From Ignavibacteriales bacterium (GTDB lineage Bacteria > Bacteroidota > Ignavibacteria > T3Sed10-11), in contig PWYR01000073.1 of NCBI GenBank assembly GCA_003567775.1, forward strand, positions 1-51,638: a DNA stretch of 51,638 nt, given 5' to 3'. A program made the translations under genes and the position numbers. The notes beneath the pieces are model-generated. The model was not told where the DNA came from. It saw nothing but the letters and a program-made list of their open reading frames with translations, and searched no databases. Shown one piece after another: positions 32,528 to 41,966 of this stretch. Each line of letters starts with the position of its first letter. Position 1 is the stretch's first letter.

Positions 32528-35500
32528 CTAATTAACGTGTACTGAATTTTCTCCAAGTAATTGATTTACTTCCTGAATAAACGTGTCGTTGGGATTAACC
32601 AGGTAGCGGCGGCTGTACCATTTCTTGGGAGTAGAAACTTCCACCCCTTCAACGATAAATGTACAGGAGCAGTTCCCTTCGTTTTGCTCAATAATGAGTC
32701 TTAATTTTTTTATAGTCTCCTCCTTTATCTTGTTTACATCAATCGATATGATGACATGTTTTGCATAATGGGTATGCGCTTCACTCAATGGATAGATTAC
32801 AGACGGTAATATTTTCAGCGTATCATCGGTTGGCTGTGCTTTTCCTTCTACAATAACTAATGAATCGGGATAGAGAATGTCCTTATGATTTTTATACGGA
32901 TCGGAGAACACTATTAACTCACCTTTGCCCGTAAAATCTTCCATAGTTACAAATGCCATAGTGTTACCTTTTCGATCTATTTTAGTCCGGACGGCGGTAA
33001 CGATACCGCACACACGCACATTCGACTCGAATTTAACAAGCTCGGTTTCGCCGAATTTCGCCGTGGAAAACGCCTCTGCTTCTTTTTCATATTTTTTTAA
33101 CGGGTGACCGGATACGTAAAAACCGAGCAGGGATTTTTCCCGGGACAATTTTTCCGCCTCATTCCACGGTTCTACGTCCGGCAACGCGGGATACTGCGTC
33201 CCTGCATTCCCCTCATTACCGCCAAGTTCAAACAGGTTCTCCTGTCCCGCAAGTTCATATTTCTTCTGAGATTGACCATACGTCATTGCGCGATCAACTA
33301 CAGCCAGAAGTTGTGCTCTGTTCATTTCGATGGTATCGAATGCACCCGCCTGAATCAGACTTTCTATGGTTTTCTTATTTACCGTACGTAGATCAACACG
33401 CGCACAGAATTCAAAAATATTTTTAAACAAGCCGCCTTCGTTTCTTATCCTGACAATCTCCTGCACAGCGCCGGTCCCGACATTTTTTATTGCCGCAAGA
33501 CCGAATCTCACCCCATCATCGGATACGACAAAATTCCAGTCGCTTTCGTTCACATCGGGAGGTAATACATTCAGCCCGAGCTTCCGGCACTCATCAATAA
33601 ACAACACAATCTTATCGGTGTTATTGATCTCGCTTGTCATTGTTGCAGCCATAAACTCCGCCGGGTAATGCGCCTTGAGATATGCAGTCTGATAGGCAAG
33701 CACCGAATACGCGACACTGTGTGATTTATTAAATCCATAAGAAGCAAACTTATCGATGAGATCGAAAATTTCTATAGCGGTGCGTTTTGGCGTGCCTTTT
33801 TCAGCCGCCCCCGCAACAAACGCTTTCTTCTGTTCCGCCATCAATGCTTTATCCTTTTTGCCCATCGCACGACGCATTATATCCGCAGCCGCCAGCGTAA
33901 ATCCCGCAATTTGACTTGCGATCTTCATCACCTGCTCTTGATACACAATTATACCGTATGTTTCCTTTAAAATCGGTTCGAGGTCGGGATGTATATATTG
34001 AATCTCTTTCCTGCCGAATTTCCGGTTAATAAAATCGTCTATCATACTCATCGGACCGGGACGGTACAGAGCATTCATCGCGACGAGATCGTTGATGGAT
34101 TCAGGTTTGAGCTTTTTGAGATATTCCTGCATTCCGCGTGATTCGAATTGAAAAACGGCGACGGTCAAGCCCTTCGAAAATAATTCCAAGGTTTTTGCAT
34201 CGTCCTTGGGGATATCGTCCGGGTCGATTTGTTTCCCATATCTTTCCTTGATCATATCAATGGTGTCTTCGATCACGGTAAGAGTACGCAAACCGAGAAA
34301 ATCCATTTTCAACATGCCGGCATCTTCGAGATCCTTCATATTGTATTGAGTCATCAGCTCGGTTTGAGGAGTCTTATATAACGGGACATAATCGCTAACC
34401 GGACCCGGGGCAATGACAACTCCGGCCGCGTGGGTGCTTACGTTCCTGTTCATTCCCTCGATCACGGTTGAAATTTTGATGAGATCTCTAATCTTAGGAT
34501 CGTTGCTCGTTTTAAGCCATTTTAGTTCGGGGATTGTGTTTATAGCTTCTTTGATCGGCGTTACCCGTCCCTGAAAAACAGGAATTTGTTTTGTAATGGA
34601 CTCGACGGTGCTTAGAGGGATGCCGAGTACTCTGCCGACATCTTTGATCACAGCGCGCGAAGATAACGTACCGAACGTTATGATCTGCGATACGGATTCC
34701 TGTCCGAACTTATCACGCACATATTGAATAACTTTCTCACGCTTACGATCGGAAAAGTCGACGTCAATATCCGGCATGCTGACGCGATCCGGATTGAGAA
34801 ATCGCTCGAACAGCAAGCCATACTCAAGAGGATCGACATTAGTGATGCCGAGCGCATACGCAACAATGCTGCCGGCAGCGCTCCCCCGCCCGGGACCCAC
34901 GAGCACGTCCATTTCTCTGGCAGCTCGAATGAAATCATATACGATGAGAAAATAACCGGAATATCCCATCTTCTTGACAATATCGAGTTCTCTACGCACC
35001 CGCTGCTCTATTTCAGGGGTGATTTCCGCATATCGTTTTCGAAGACCTTCCAGCGTGAGCTTCTCAAAATAATCGTCAAGTGTATTGACGCCTGCATCAT
35101 TCGGGATAGGAAACATCGGCATGTGATTGGTTTTGAGATCAAGCTCCACGTTGCATTTTTCCGCTACTTCAAGAGTGGATTCTATTGCTTCGGGCCACTC
35201 TTTGAACACCTCGTGCATCTCTTCGGCGCTTTTAAAATAGATCTGGTCCGTACCGTACCGCAGCATATCTATATCCTGAGCATTCGTGCTGTTTGCATCG
35301 GGAATCTTCAGCAATACATTGTGTGGAATGGCGTGGTCTTTTTCAATATAGTGAATATCGTTCGTGCCGATAAGCTTTAAACCAAGCTCCGATGCTATGC
35401 GGGGCATACCTTCGAGTACATATTTTTCGGGCGCATACTCATGATTTTGTATTTCGAGATAAAAATCGTCGCCGAAAATCTCTTTGTATATAATTGCAGC

Positions 35501-35995
35501 TTGCTTTGCCGCGTCATAGTTGCCATCGACAAGATGTGCGGCAACCACCCCGCCGGCGCATGCCGAAAGACAGAGAATACCTTCGGAATACTCCTTCAGC
35601 AGCTCCACGTCAATGCGGGGTTTATAGTAGAAACCTTCAATGTGTCCGAGGGTACAGAGTTTAATTAGATTTTTATAACCGGTATTATTTTTTGCAAGGA
35701 GAACAATATGATGGTACACATTTCGCTTTCCGCTTCTACCGTTGCCGTTTTGCTCCGACTTGTCAAACCGGCTTCCTCTTGTCACGATATAAAATTCACA
35801 GCCAAGTATCGGTTTAATCCCGGCTTTCACTGCTTTTTTATAGAATTCGATTATACCAAACATAACGCCGTGATCGGTTAATGCGAGCGCTTTCATATCG
35901 TGACGCTTTGCAGCGTTGATCAGATCATCGGTCGTGGCTGCACCGTCGAGCAAACTGTAGTGTGAATGGTTATGTAAGTGGACAAATTCAGCCAT
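32528..35995 (-). CDS. dnaE: DNA polymerase III subunit alpha
   Basis: The 1155-residue replicative polymerase has the PHP domain at the N-terminus (FVHLHNHSHYSLLDGAAT) and the catalytic palm with VGPGRGSAAGSIVAYALGITNVDP and PDIDVDFSDRKREKVI. It continues with fingers (FFSYGFNKSH-type YGFNKSHSVAYSVLAYQTAYLKA), an HhH region and a C-terminal OB fold (VRVCGIVTAVRTKIDRKGNTMAFVTMED). This is the DnaE1-type set of domains. The ATG has no strong ribosome site. It lies 127 bases behind the aldehyde dehydrogenase gene and before trxA. Confidence 0.97.
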   Translation of the reverse strand: MAEFVHLHNHSHYSLLDGAATTDDLINAAKRHDMKALALTDHGVMFGIIEFYKKAVKAGIKPILGCEFYIVTRGSRFDKSEQNGNGRSGKRNVYHHIVLLAKNNTGYKNLIKLCTLGHIEGFYYKPRIDVELLKEYSEGILCLSACAGGVVAAHLVDGNYDAAKQAAIIYKEIFGDDFYLEIQNHEYAPEKYVLEGMPRIASELGLKLIGTNDIHYIEKDHAIPHNVLLKIPDANSTNAQDIDMLRYGTDQIYFKSAEEMHEVFKEWPEAIESTLEVAEKCNVELDLKTNHMPMFPIPNDAGVNTLDDYFEKLTLEGLRKRYAEITPEIEQRVRRELDIVKKMGYSGYFLIVYDFIRAAREMDVLVGPGRGSAAGSIVAYALGITNVDPLEYGLLFERFLNPDRVSMPDIDVDFSDRKREKVIQYVRDKFGQESVSQIITFGTLSSRAVIKDVGRVLGIPLSTVESITKQIPVFQGRVTPIKEAINTIPELKWLKTSNDPKIRDLIKISTVIEGMNRNVSTHAAGVVIAPGPVSDYVPLYKTPQTELMTQYNMKDLEDAGMLKMDFLGLRTLTVIEDTIDMIKERYGKQIDPDDIPKDDAKTLELFSKGLTVAVFQFESRGMQEYLKKLKPESINDLVAMNALYRPGPMSMIDDFINRKFGRKEIQYIHPDLEPILKETYGIIVYQEQVMKIASQIAGFTLAAADIMRRAMGKKDKALMAEQKKAFVAGAAEKGTPKRTAIEIFDLIDKFASYGFNKSHSVAYSVLAYQTAYLKAHYPAEFMAATMTSEINNTDKIVLFIDECRKLGLNVLPPDVNESDWNFVVSDDGVRFGLAAIKNVGTGAVQEIVRIRNEGGLFKNIFEFCARVDLRTVNKKTIESLIQAGAFDTIEMNRAQLLAVVDRAMTYGQSQKKYELAGQENLFELGGNEGNAGTQYPALPDVEPWNEAEKLSREKSLLGFYVSGHPLKKYEKEAEAFSTAKFGETELVKFESNVRVCGIVTAVRTKIDRKGNTMAFVTMEDFTGKGELIVFSDPYKNHKDILYPDSLVIVEGKAQPTDDTLKILPSVIYPLSEAHTHYAKHVIISIDVNKIKEETIKKLRLIIEQNEGNCSCTFIVEGVEVSTPKKWYSRRYLVNPNDTFIQEVNQLLGENSVHVN

Positions 35996-36122
35996 TTAAA
36001 AACACAAAATTATTTTTAGCAAATTTTTAGATATTATTTATTTCATTTATATGGTTACTAAGGTAATAAGGTTCATAATCTTTTACATTATAGTACCTGT
36101 TGAGATCCTCATATTCTTAATA

Positions 36123-37547
36123 TCACACAAAATTAAACACCATTATTTTCGGTTCCGTCATGGCCTCGATTGCGTAACGTATCCCTTCTCTGCCGAATCC
36201 GGAATCCTTCACGCCGCCATAGGGCATAGTATCGATCCGGTACGTCGGGAAGTCGTTAACAATCACTCCGCCTACATGTATCTGATCATAGGCATAGAAA
36301 ATATTCCGGAAATCGTTTGAGAATATTCCGGCTTGGAGTCCGTACTTGCTGTCGTTGACGCCGTCAATTGCTTCCTGAATATCGCGATAGCGGTGGATAG
36401 TTGCTACGGGACCAAACACTTCCTCGCTGTATACTCTCATTGACGGCAGCGTATTCGATATCAGCGTCGGTTCGATAATCGATTCTTTTCGATTACCGCC
36501 GAGCAGTGCAGTCGCTCCGCCCTGTTTTGCCTCCGCAATCCATGATTCAACACGATCTGCCGCGGGCTTATCAATCAGGGGACCGACGGTAGTTTCCTCA
36601 TCTAACGGATCACCCAGTTTTAATTCTTTAACGGCTTCTTTGAAACGGAGCAAATAGTCATCATATATGTCTTCGTGTATGAACATCCGCTGGACCTTAA
36701 TGCATATCTGTCCGCCGTATGCATACGCGCCGAATACTATTCTTTTAACGGCGTAATCAAGATTCGAGGTACGATCGACAATGACGCCGGCATTCCCGCC
36801 TAATTCCAGCAACACCTTCTTTTTACCGGCTTTATTTTTCAATTCCCAACCTACCTCCGGACTGCCGGTAAAGCTGAGCATATTAAACCTCTCATCCGTA
36901 ACGAGCTGCTCTGCAACTTCGATGCTGCACGGCAGCACATTAAATGCGCCTGCAGGCGCTCCGGCATCGAGAACAATTTGCGCCAGCCGCAAGCCGGTTA
37001 TCGGCGCTTGCGGAGGAGGTTTTAATACCATTGTATTGCCTGCGGCAAAAGCCGGAGCAAATTTATGTGCTATTAGATTTATCGGATAATTAAACGGGGA
37101 AAAGCCGCTAATGGGTCCGATTGGAAAACGCCTTGTCAACGACCACCGCCGCTCCGAATGTGAGGCGAGATCAAGCGGCATAGTTTCGCCGTATATTCGT
37201 TTTGCTTCCTCCGCAGCAGTTGTAAATGTAAAGATCGATCGATCGACTTCAACATACGCCTGCGAGATCGGTTTTCCCGATTCTTCAGCTATAGCCATCG
37301 CTATTTCTTTACGATCTTTCTTTATTCGATCTGCGATACCCAACAATATCCCGGCGCGTTTGTACGACGGCATTTTCTTTGTCTGTTCAAAAGCTTCGAC
37401 GGAACAGGCGATTGCATCTTCCATATCCTGTGATTGCGCCTGACAAATGTCCGCTATAACTTTCCCGGTGTACGGATTGCGGTTCGGCTCTTTCACGGAT
37501 GATGATCGCCATTCATTTCCGACGAGAAATTTTTGTTCCTGTGCCAT
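36123..37547 (-). CDS. Aldehyde dehydrogenase (NAD(P)-dependent)
   Basis: The 474-residue protein has a full ALDH fold: GFSPFNYPINLIAHK (Asn153), NTMVLKPPPQAPIT, FTGSPEVGWELK, the general base LELGGN (Glu248) and the nucleophile in GGQICIKVQR (Cys282). The C-terminus has EEVFGPVATIHRYRD. The CIKVQR form resembles lactaldehyde/succinate-semialdehyde-type members rather than P5C dehydrogenase. The exact substrate is not predictable. It follows proS by 12 bases on the same strand. Confidence 0.93.
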   Translation of the reverse strand: MAQEQKFLVGNEWRSSSVKEPNRNPYTGKVIADICQAQSQDMEDAIACSVEAFEQTKKMPSYKRAGILLGIADRIKKDRKEIAMAIAEESGKPISQAYVEVDRSIFTFTTAAEEAKRIYGETMPLDLASHSERRWSLTRRFPIGPISGFSPFNYPINLIAHKFAPAFAAGNTMVLKPPPQAPITGLRLAQIVLDAGAPAGAFNVLPCSIEVAEQLVTDERFNMLSFTGSPEVGWELKNKAGKKKVLLELGGNAGVIVDRTSNLDYAVKRIVFGAYAYGGQICIKVQRMFIHEDIYDDYLLRFKEAVKELKLGDPLDEETTVGPLIDKPAADRVESWIAEAKQGGATALLGGNRKESIIEPTLISNTLPSMRVYSEEVFGPVATIHRYRDIQEAIDGVNDSKYGLQAGIFSNDFRNIFYAYDQIHVGGVIVNDFPTYRIDTMPYGGVKDSGFGREGIRYAIEAMTEPKIMVFNFV

Positions 37548-37559
37548 TACATAATTCCG

Positions 37560-39254
37560 TTAGTGGAGGAGTTTTTCCAATTTATTGATTATATCATCAA
37601 TAGCTACTACCGAACGCTTACCCGTCCGGCGAACCTTAACCTCAACATTACCATCCTTCAAATTCTTCTCACCGATTATTATTTGAACCGGCATACCGAG
37701 CAGATCGGCGTCCTTGAATTTAAAACCGGCAGTCACATCATTGCGGTCATCGAATACAACCTCATAGTTGTTATCGAGCAGGATCTGATAAATATTTTCC
37801 GATGCTTCGCGTACATTCTCATTCTTCATATTCAAACCGATTATATGGATGTGGAAAGGCGCTATCGATTCATCCCAGATAAGACCGTTCTCATCGTGAT
37901 TCTGTTCGATATGGCTTGCAATAATTCGTTCAACACCGATGCCGTAGCTTCCCATAATGATCGGCTTTTCCTCGCCTTTTTCATTAAGGAAATATGCTTT
38001 TAGATCCTCGGCATATTTTGTCCCGAGCTTAAAAATATGACCGACCTCTATCGCGTTTACGACACGAAGTGGTTGACCGCACTGAACGCACGGTTCATTT
38101 TCTTTTACTTCACGCAGGTCATAATAGCCGTCTAATTTCACATCACGAACAAAGTCGACATTACCAATGTGATAATCGTCTTTATTTGCACCGCTGATTA
38201 AGCCGTTCGCATCTTTCACTCTGTTATCGGCTATGGTCTTAAAATTCTTTAATCCGATAGGACCGAGCGAACCCGAATGTGCGCCTGTAAACTGCACAAT
38301 CTCATCGGGGCGCATCGGGCGGATGTTGGGTCCGAGTGCACTTGAGAGTTTCGTCTCATTTAACTGGTCATTTCCGACCATCAATACAAGTATCGGCGTT
38401 TTATTATCCTGCATGTAGACGAGCGATTTCGCCAATTTTTCGGCAGGTACATTTAAAAACTCAACAAGCTCGTCAATTGTACGTACATTAGGCGTATGAA
38501 TTTCTTCAAGCCGGAGGTCGCCCTCCGCCCGTGGCAGAGGAGGAACATTCGAAACCGCGACTTCAACATTTGCTGCATAACCGCAATCCGGACAGACAGC
38601 ACACGTATCTTCACCGGATTCCGATTCGACCATAAATTCCTGCGAACCGGAACCACCCATAGCGCCGCTCGACGCACCGACGATAAAGAATTTCAATCCG
38701 CAACGAGAGAATATCTTTTTGTATGCTTCGGCATGTTTATCATAGCTCTTATCCAATCCTTCCCATGAGAAATCCATGCTATAGGAATCTTTCATTAAGA
38801 ATTGTCTTCCGCGAAGCACACCCGACCGGGGGCGGGGTTCATTTCGAAATTTTGTCTGGATTTGATACCATATTTGCGGCAAATCACGGTATGACCTGAG
38901 GAAGTTCTTTGCGATCGAACAGATCACTTCTTCGTGCGTCGGCGCAAGAACCATCGGGCGGTTTTTTACATGAAACATAATATCGCCAAAATCATCTACA
39001 CGCCCGGTTTCCTGCCACAATTCGATTGGATTCAACGCCGGTAGAAAAACCTCCTGCCCGCCGATTGCATTCATCTCTTCTCGAATAATCTGCATAACCT
39101 TATGCATAATACGTTGACCGACAGGCAAATGCGAGTACACACCGGCAGCGAGAGGACGAATGAGTCCTGCACGCAGCATAAGTATATGACTTGGGATCGT
39201 AGCATCTACGGGAACTTCTTTTTGCGTGGGGAAAAATGATGTGCTGAATTTCAC
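37560..39254 (-). CDS. proS: Prolyl-tRNA synthetase
   Basis: The 564-residue bacterial-type ProRS has class II motif 2 (TKFRNEPRPRSGVLRGRQFLMKDSYSMD) and TPTHEEV. An editing (INS) insertion occupies about residues 225-385, containing SLVYMQDNKTPILVLMVGNDQLNETKL. The end is GSYGIGVERIIASHIEQ (motif 3) plus an anticodon-binding domain. The INS domain clears alanine mischarging. The INS-containing form marks bacterial rather than archaeal-type ProRS. It lies after serA and 12 bases before the ALDH gene. Confidence 0.97.
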   Translation of the reverse strand: MKFSTSFFPTQKEVPVDATIPSHILMLRAGLIRPLAAGVYSHLPVGQRIMHKVMQIIREEMNAIGGQEVFLPALNPIELWQETGRVDDFGDIMFHVKNRPMVLAPTHEEVICSIAKNFLRSYRDLPQIWYQIQTKFRNEPRPRSGVLRGRQFLMKDSYSMDFSWEGLDKSYDKHAEAYKKIFSRCGLKFFIVGASSGAMGGSGSQEFMVESESGEDTCAVCPDCGYAANVEVAVSNVPPLPRAEGDLRLEEIHTPNVRTIDELVEFLNVPAEKLAKSLVYMQDNKTPILVLMVGNDQLNETKLSSALGPNIRPMRPDEIVQFTGAHSGSLGPIGLKNFKTIADNRVKDANGLISGANKDDYHIGNVDFVRDVKLDGYYDLREVKENEPCVQCGQPLRVVNAIEVGHIFKLGTKYAEDLKAYFLNEKGEEKPIIMGSYGIGVERIIASHIEQNHDENGLIWDESIAPFHIHIIGLNMKNENVREASENIYQILLDNNYEVVFDDRNDVTAGFKFKDADLLGMPVQIIIGEKNLKDGNVEVKVRRTGKRSVVAIDDIINKLEKLLH

Positions 39255-39392
39255 GTTCTATCTATTTCTCCTATTTGGTTAAACTCCACATTATTGTAAT
39301 ACTATTAAATGCAATACAATTTAGGGCAAGACTATTCTTACTATATGTTTTTAATTGTTTTGCCTAATATATTCTATTGCGGCTTTGCTGCA

Positions 39393-40601
39393 TTAGGTGC
39401 TATTTAGATTAATAAGCGTTGCGCTTATGACTTCATCTGAACGTTTGCGTATTTCTTCCAACATTTCATCGGACGGGCTGGCGTCAAGCTGAATGGTACA
39501 ACAAGCGGCGATCTTACCATCAAATATAACATTTTCCATTTCTTCGGCATTAATATCACCCTGCTTTAATACTGCCAATACATTCGCAAGTACACCCGGC
39601 TTATCATAATGCCGGACGATAAGCTGCCACTGAGCTTCGGTCGCCTTGCATCGGTTAACCCAATTCCGTACCCGCCCTTCCTGTACATACTCCCTAACGA
39701 TCGAGACTGCGTCATCGGCAACTGCGTTTTGAGCTTGTTCTGTCGAAGCACCGATATGATGTGTCACATAAATGTTTTTTACGTGTTGCAGCTTGCTTGA
39801 GAATTCACCCTCTTTTTGTTCCGGCTCGTCGTTAAAGACATCTATACCTGCTTTAATTTTTCCCGCTTCGGCTGCCTCAATCAAAGCGTCTTCATCAACA
39901 ACCTCGGCGCGCGCCGTGTTAATAAAAATCGTACCGGGTTTCATACGCCCGATAATATCTCTGGAAATGATGCCTTTCGTCTCCGGTTTCAATGCGAGAT
40001 GTACGGAAACAATATCACATAATTCCACCAGATCTCCAATAGATTTACAGAATTGAACACCTATTTTCTCGGCATACTGTGGAGTTAATGATCGCGACCA
40101 GGCATACACATCGATTCCACACGATTGTGCCCGTTTGATTAACTCCAGACCGATTTTCCCGGTACCCACAACACCAAGTTTTTTCCCGAATAAACCGTCG
40201 GCTTTTGAATACAACGCTTTATTCCACTTACCATTTCTGAAATCGATAACATTATCGGGTATCTTCCGGTCGATGGCAAGAATTAATCCCATTGCAAGCT
40301 CGGCTACGGCGATGGAATTCTTGCCGGGGCAATTGGCAATGTATATGCCTTTCGCGCTTGCGGCTTTGAGATCGATATTGTTAACTCCCGCACCGGCGCG
40401 AATGATTAAGCTTAACTCGCTGCTATTAGATATACATTTTTCATTTACAACAGTTGAACGAACTATAACAATGGTTGCATCGTTGATTGCCTCTACAAGA
40501 TCGTCTGCCCCCAATTTGGGATTATAATCGACATCAACATTCAGGGATTTCAGCTTATCAATATATTGTTCCGGGAATTTATCAGCCACCACTATTTTCA
40601 T
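39393..40601 (-). CDS. serA: D-3-phosphoglycerate dehydrogenase (SerA-type) with C-terminal ACT domain
   Basis: The 402-residue D-2-hydroxyacid dehydrogenase has the NAD-binding GVVGTGKIGLELIKRA and NTARAEVVDEDALI. Catalytic residues lie in IRAGAGVNNIDL (Arg), GIDVFNDEPEQ (Glu) and THHIGASTEQAQ (His). An ACT domain (about 325-402; VRHYDKPGVLANVLAVLKQGDINAEEMEN) suggests serine feedback. It makes the first step of phosphorylated serine biosynthesis. SerB and SerC are not seen. A promoter lies within the end of the ATP-grasp gene and an AAGGAGAA ribosome site precedes the start. Confidence 0.92.
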   Translation of the reverse strand: MKIVVADKFPEQYIDKLKSLNVDVDYNPKLGADDLVEAINDATIVIVRSTVVNEKCISNSSELSLIIRAGAGVNNIDLKAASAKGIYIANCPGKNSIAVAELAMGLILAIDRKIPDNVIDFRNGKWNKALYSKADGLFGKKLGVVGTGKIGLELIKRAQSCGIDVYAWSRSLTPQYAEKIGVQFCKSIGDLVELCDIVSVHLALKPETKGIISRDIIGRMKPGTIFINTARAEVVDEDALIEAAEAGKIKAGIDVFNDEPEQKEGEFSSKLQHVKNIYVTHHIGASTEQAQNAVADDAVSIVREYVQEGRVRNWVNRCKATEAQWQLIVRHYDKPGVLANVLAVLKQGDINAEEMENVIFDGKIAACCTIQLDASPSDEMLEEIRKRSDEVISATLINLNST

Positions 40602-40666
40602 GGCCGTTCTCCTTTCTTGTCGTTATACTTTTCGGGATGGTCGATGTAGAAGTTACATTATCCTGT

Positions 40667-40695
40667 AATATACGATAAAAAGAGAAAAATGTCAC
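40667..40695 (-). promoter_or_regulatory. Putative promoter of serA
   Basis: On the minus strand GTGACA, 17 bp and TATATT. The -35 overlaps the ATP-grasp stop codon and the start would be near 40660. A TTACA-N6-TGTAA inverted repeat (40655-40670) overlaps the -10 edge and may be an operator. Confidence 0.5.
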
Positions 40696-41939
40696 CTCAC
40701 ATCAAACTCGAGCACTTCGTATGCTTTTCGCAATGATTGTTCTACTATAAATGGGTCTTTTGCACGAGCAAAGATAAAGCCGGGATATTTACTCCTCTCC
40801 GGCAGCGGCACAAGCTCTTGACCGATATGAGCAGAAATGATCAAATCGGAAATTTCCGGTATTTTTTTTGCCGCTTCAACCCCACGAACACCCTGTAAAG
40901 TTCCCCGACGCGGAGCCGGAATCATCATCACGCCCGATGCATCGGATTCGCGATGTATTGAGTCTATCGAATTATTCAGTGCGTTTCGAATAATCAACTC
41001 TTCAAGTGAAACAATCCGGTCAGGCCGGTTGGCATCCTGAAATCGCAGCGCTTGCGAACAATAGCCGCCTATCGAGCGTGCGGCTATTTCTATTATATAA
41101 TTACCCGACTCATTAAATCGGATCTCGGCATGAAAAGGACCCCGGCTGAGTCCTATTGCGTGCACTGCTTGCTTGGTTAATTCGATTATATCTGTCAGCG
41201 TATCGGGATTATGACGTGACGGCGTCGTATAAATTGTTTCCTCAAAATAAGGACCGGTTAACCGATCGGGTTTGTCGAAGATAGCAAGGATTTTACAGTC
41301 ATTGTCGGTAATCAATCCCTCGACGGCTATTTCATCTCCCTCTATAAATTCCTCGATAAGAACAAACCGGGAATCATGTGTTAATTCCTTCTTGTTAATC
41401 GTATCAAGAATTTTTCTAACTCTATAAAAAGCATTCTGAAGCTCGTTTTTATCATTTACTTTTATCACACCGCGACTGCCCGATAACGCGACTGGCTTGA
41501 GTACAGCCGGAAACGATATATTTCCCGGAAGATATTCAGAATTTTCATCAATCGAAACTCTTATATACGATGGTTGCGGTACAGCATGCTGAGATAAAAA
41601 CTCCCGCATAATATATTTGTTGCGGGTAGCAGATACGGAAATAATTGTATTGTGGGGCAAACCTAATTCCTCGGCTATCGCTGATGCAGCGACAACCGAT
41701 TGATCATCGACACCGATAACCGCGTCAATTCGGTATGACTGTGAAAATGTACTTGCCGATTCAACAGCACGGGCGATATCATAAATATCTATTGACAATA
41801 ATCCTGCAGGGTTCATTTCAGCAAGAGTGCTCCTGTGATCCGAACCGACAGTGACTTCGACATTTATTGAACGAGCTGCTTCAATAAACGCGGTCGTCCG
41901 GTATGACGTAGCGGGTATTAATAACAGGATCCTGTACAT
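40692..41939 (-). CDS. ATP-grasp superfamily enzyme, substrate unknown
   Basis: The 415-residue protein has the layout of PurK/PurD/CarB-like ATP-grasp enzymes. A Rossmann-like N-terminus (LLIPATSYRTTAFIEAARSI) leads to an ATP-binding fold with NKYIMREFLSQHAVPQPSY, FPAVLKPVALSGSRGVIKV, FVLIEEFIEGDEIAVEGLI and the catalytic end FHAEIRFNESGNYIIEIAARSIGG. The substrate half is not diagnostic. It sits between a quinone-oxidoreductase-like gene (27-base gap) and serA. Carboxylate-amine ligation is the likely chemistry; an amino-acid or dipeptide ligase is possible. Confidence 0.85.
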   Translation of the reverse strand: MYRILLLIPATSYRTTAFIEAARSINVEVTVGSDHRSTLAEMNPAGLLSIDIYDIARAVESASTFSQSYRIDAVIGVDDQSVVAASAIAEELGLPHNTIISVSATRNKYIMREFLSQHAVPQPSYIRVSIDENSEYLPGNISFPAVLKPVALSGSRGVIKVNDKNELQNAFYRVRKILDTINKKELTHDSRFVLIEEFIEGDEIAVEGLITDNDCKILAIFDKPDRLTGPYFEETIYTTPSRHNPDTLTDIIELTKQAVHAIGLSRGPFHAEIRFNESGNYIIEIAARSIGGYCSQALRFQDANRPDRIVSLEELIIRNALNNSIDSIHRESDASGVMMIPAPRRGTLQGVRGVEAAKKIPEISDLIISAHIGQELVPLPERSKYPGFIFARAKDPFIVEQSLRKAYEVLEFDVR

Positions 41940-41966
41940 ACGGGTTGGTTATTTATCCGATATCGA

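Noticed and set aside
34724-35380. Plus-strand ORF of 218 aa
   Set aside because: It lies opposite dnaE, whose minus frame has clear polymerase motifs; it is a shadow.
36123-37547. Aldehyde dehydrogenase as the P5C dehydrogenase partner of proline dehydrogenase
   Set aside because: The GGQICIKVQR active-site form and distance of 31 kb do not support a PruA assignment.
39361-39396. Inverted repeat CCTAAT/ATTAGG behind serA
   Set aside because: The loop is large and no T run follows on the minus strand, so a terminator call is not supported.
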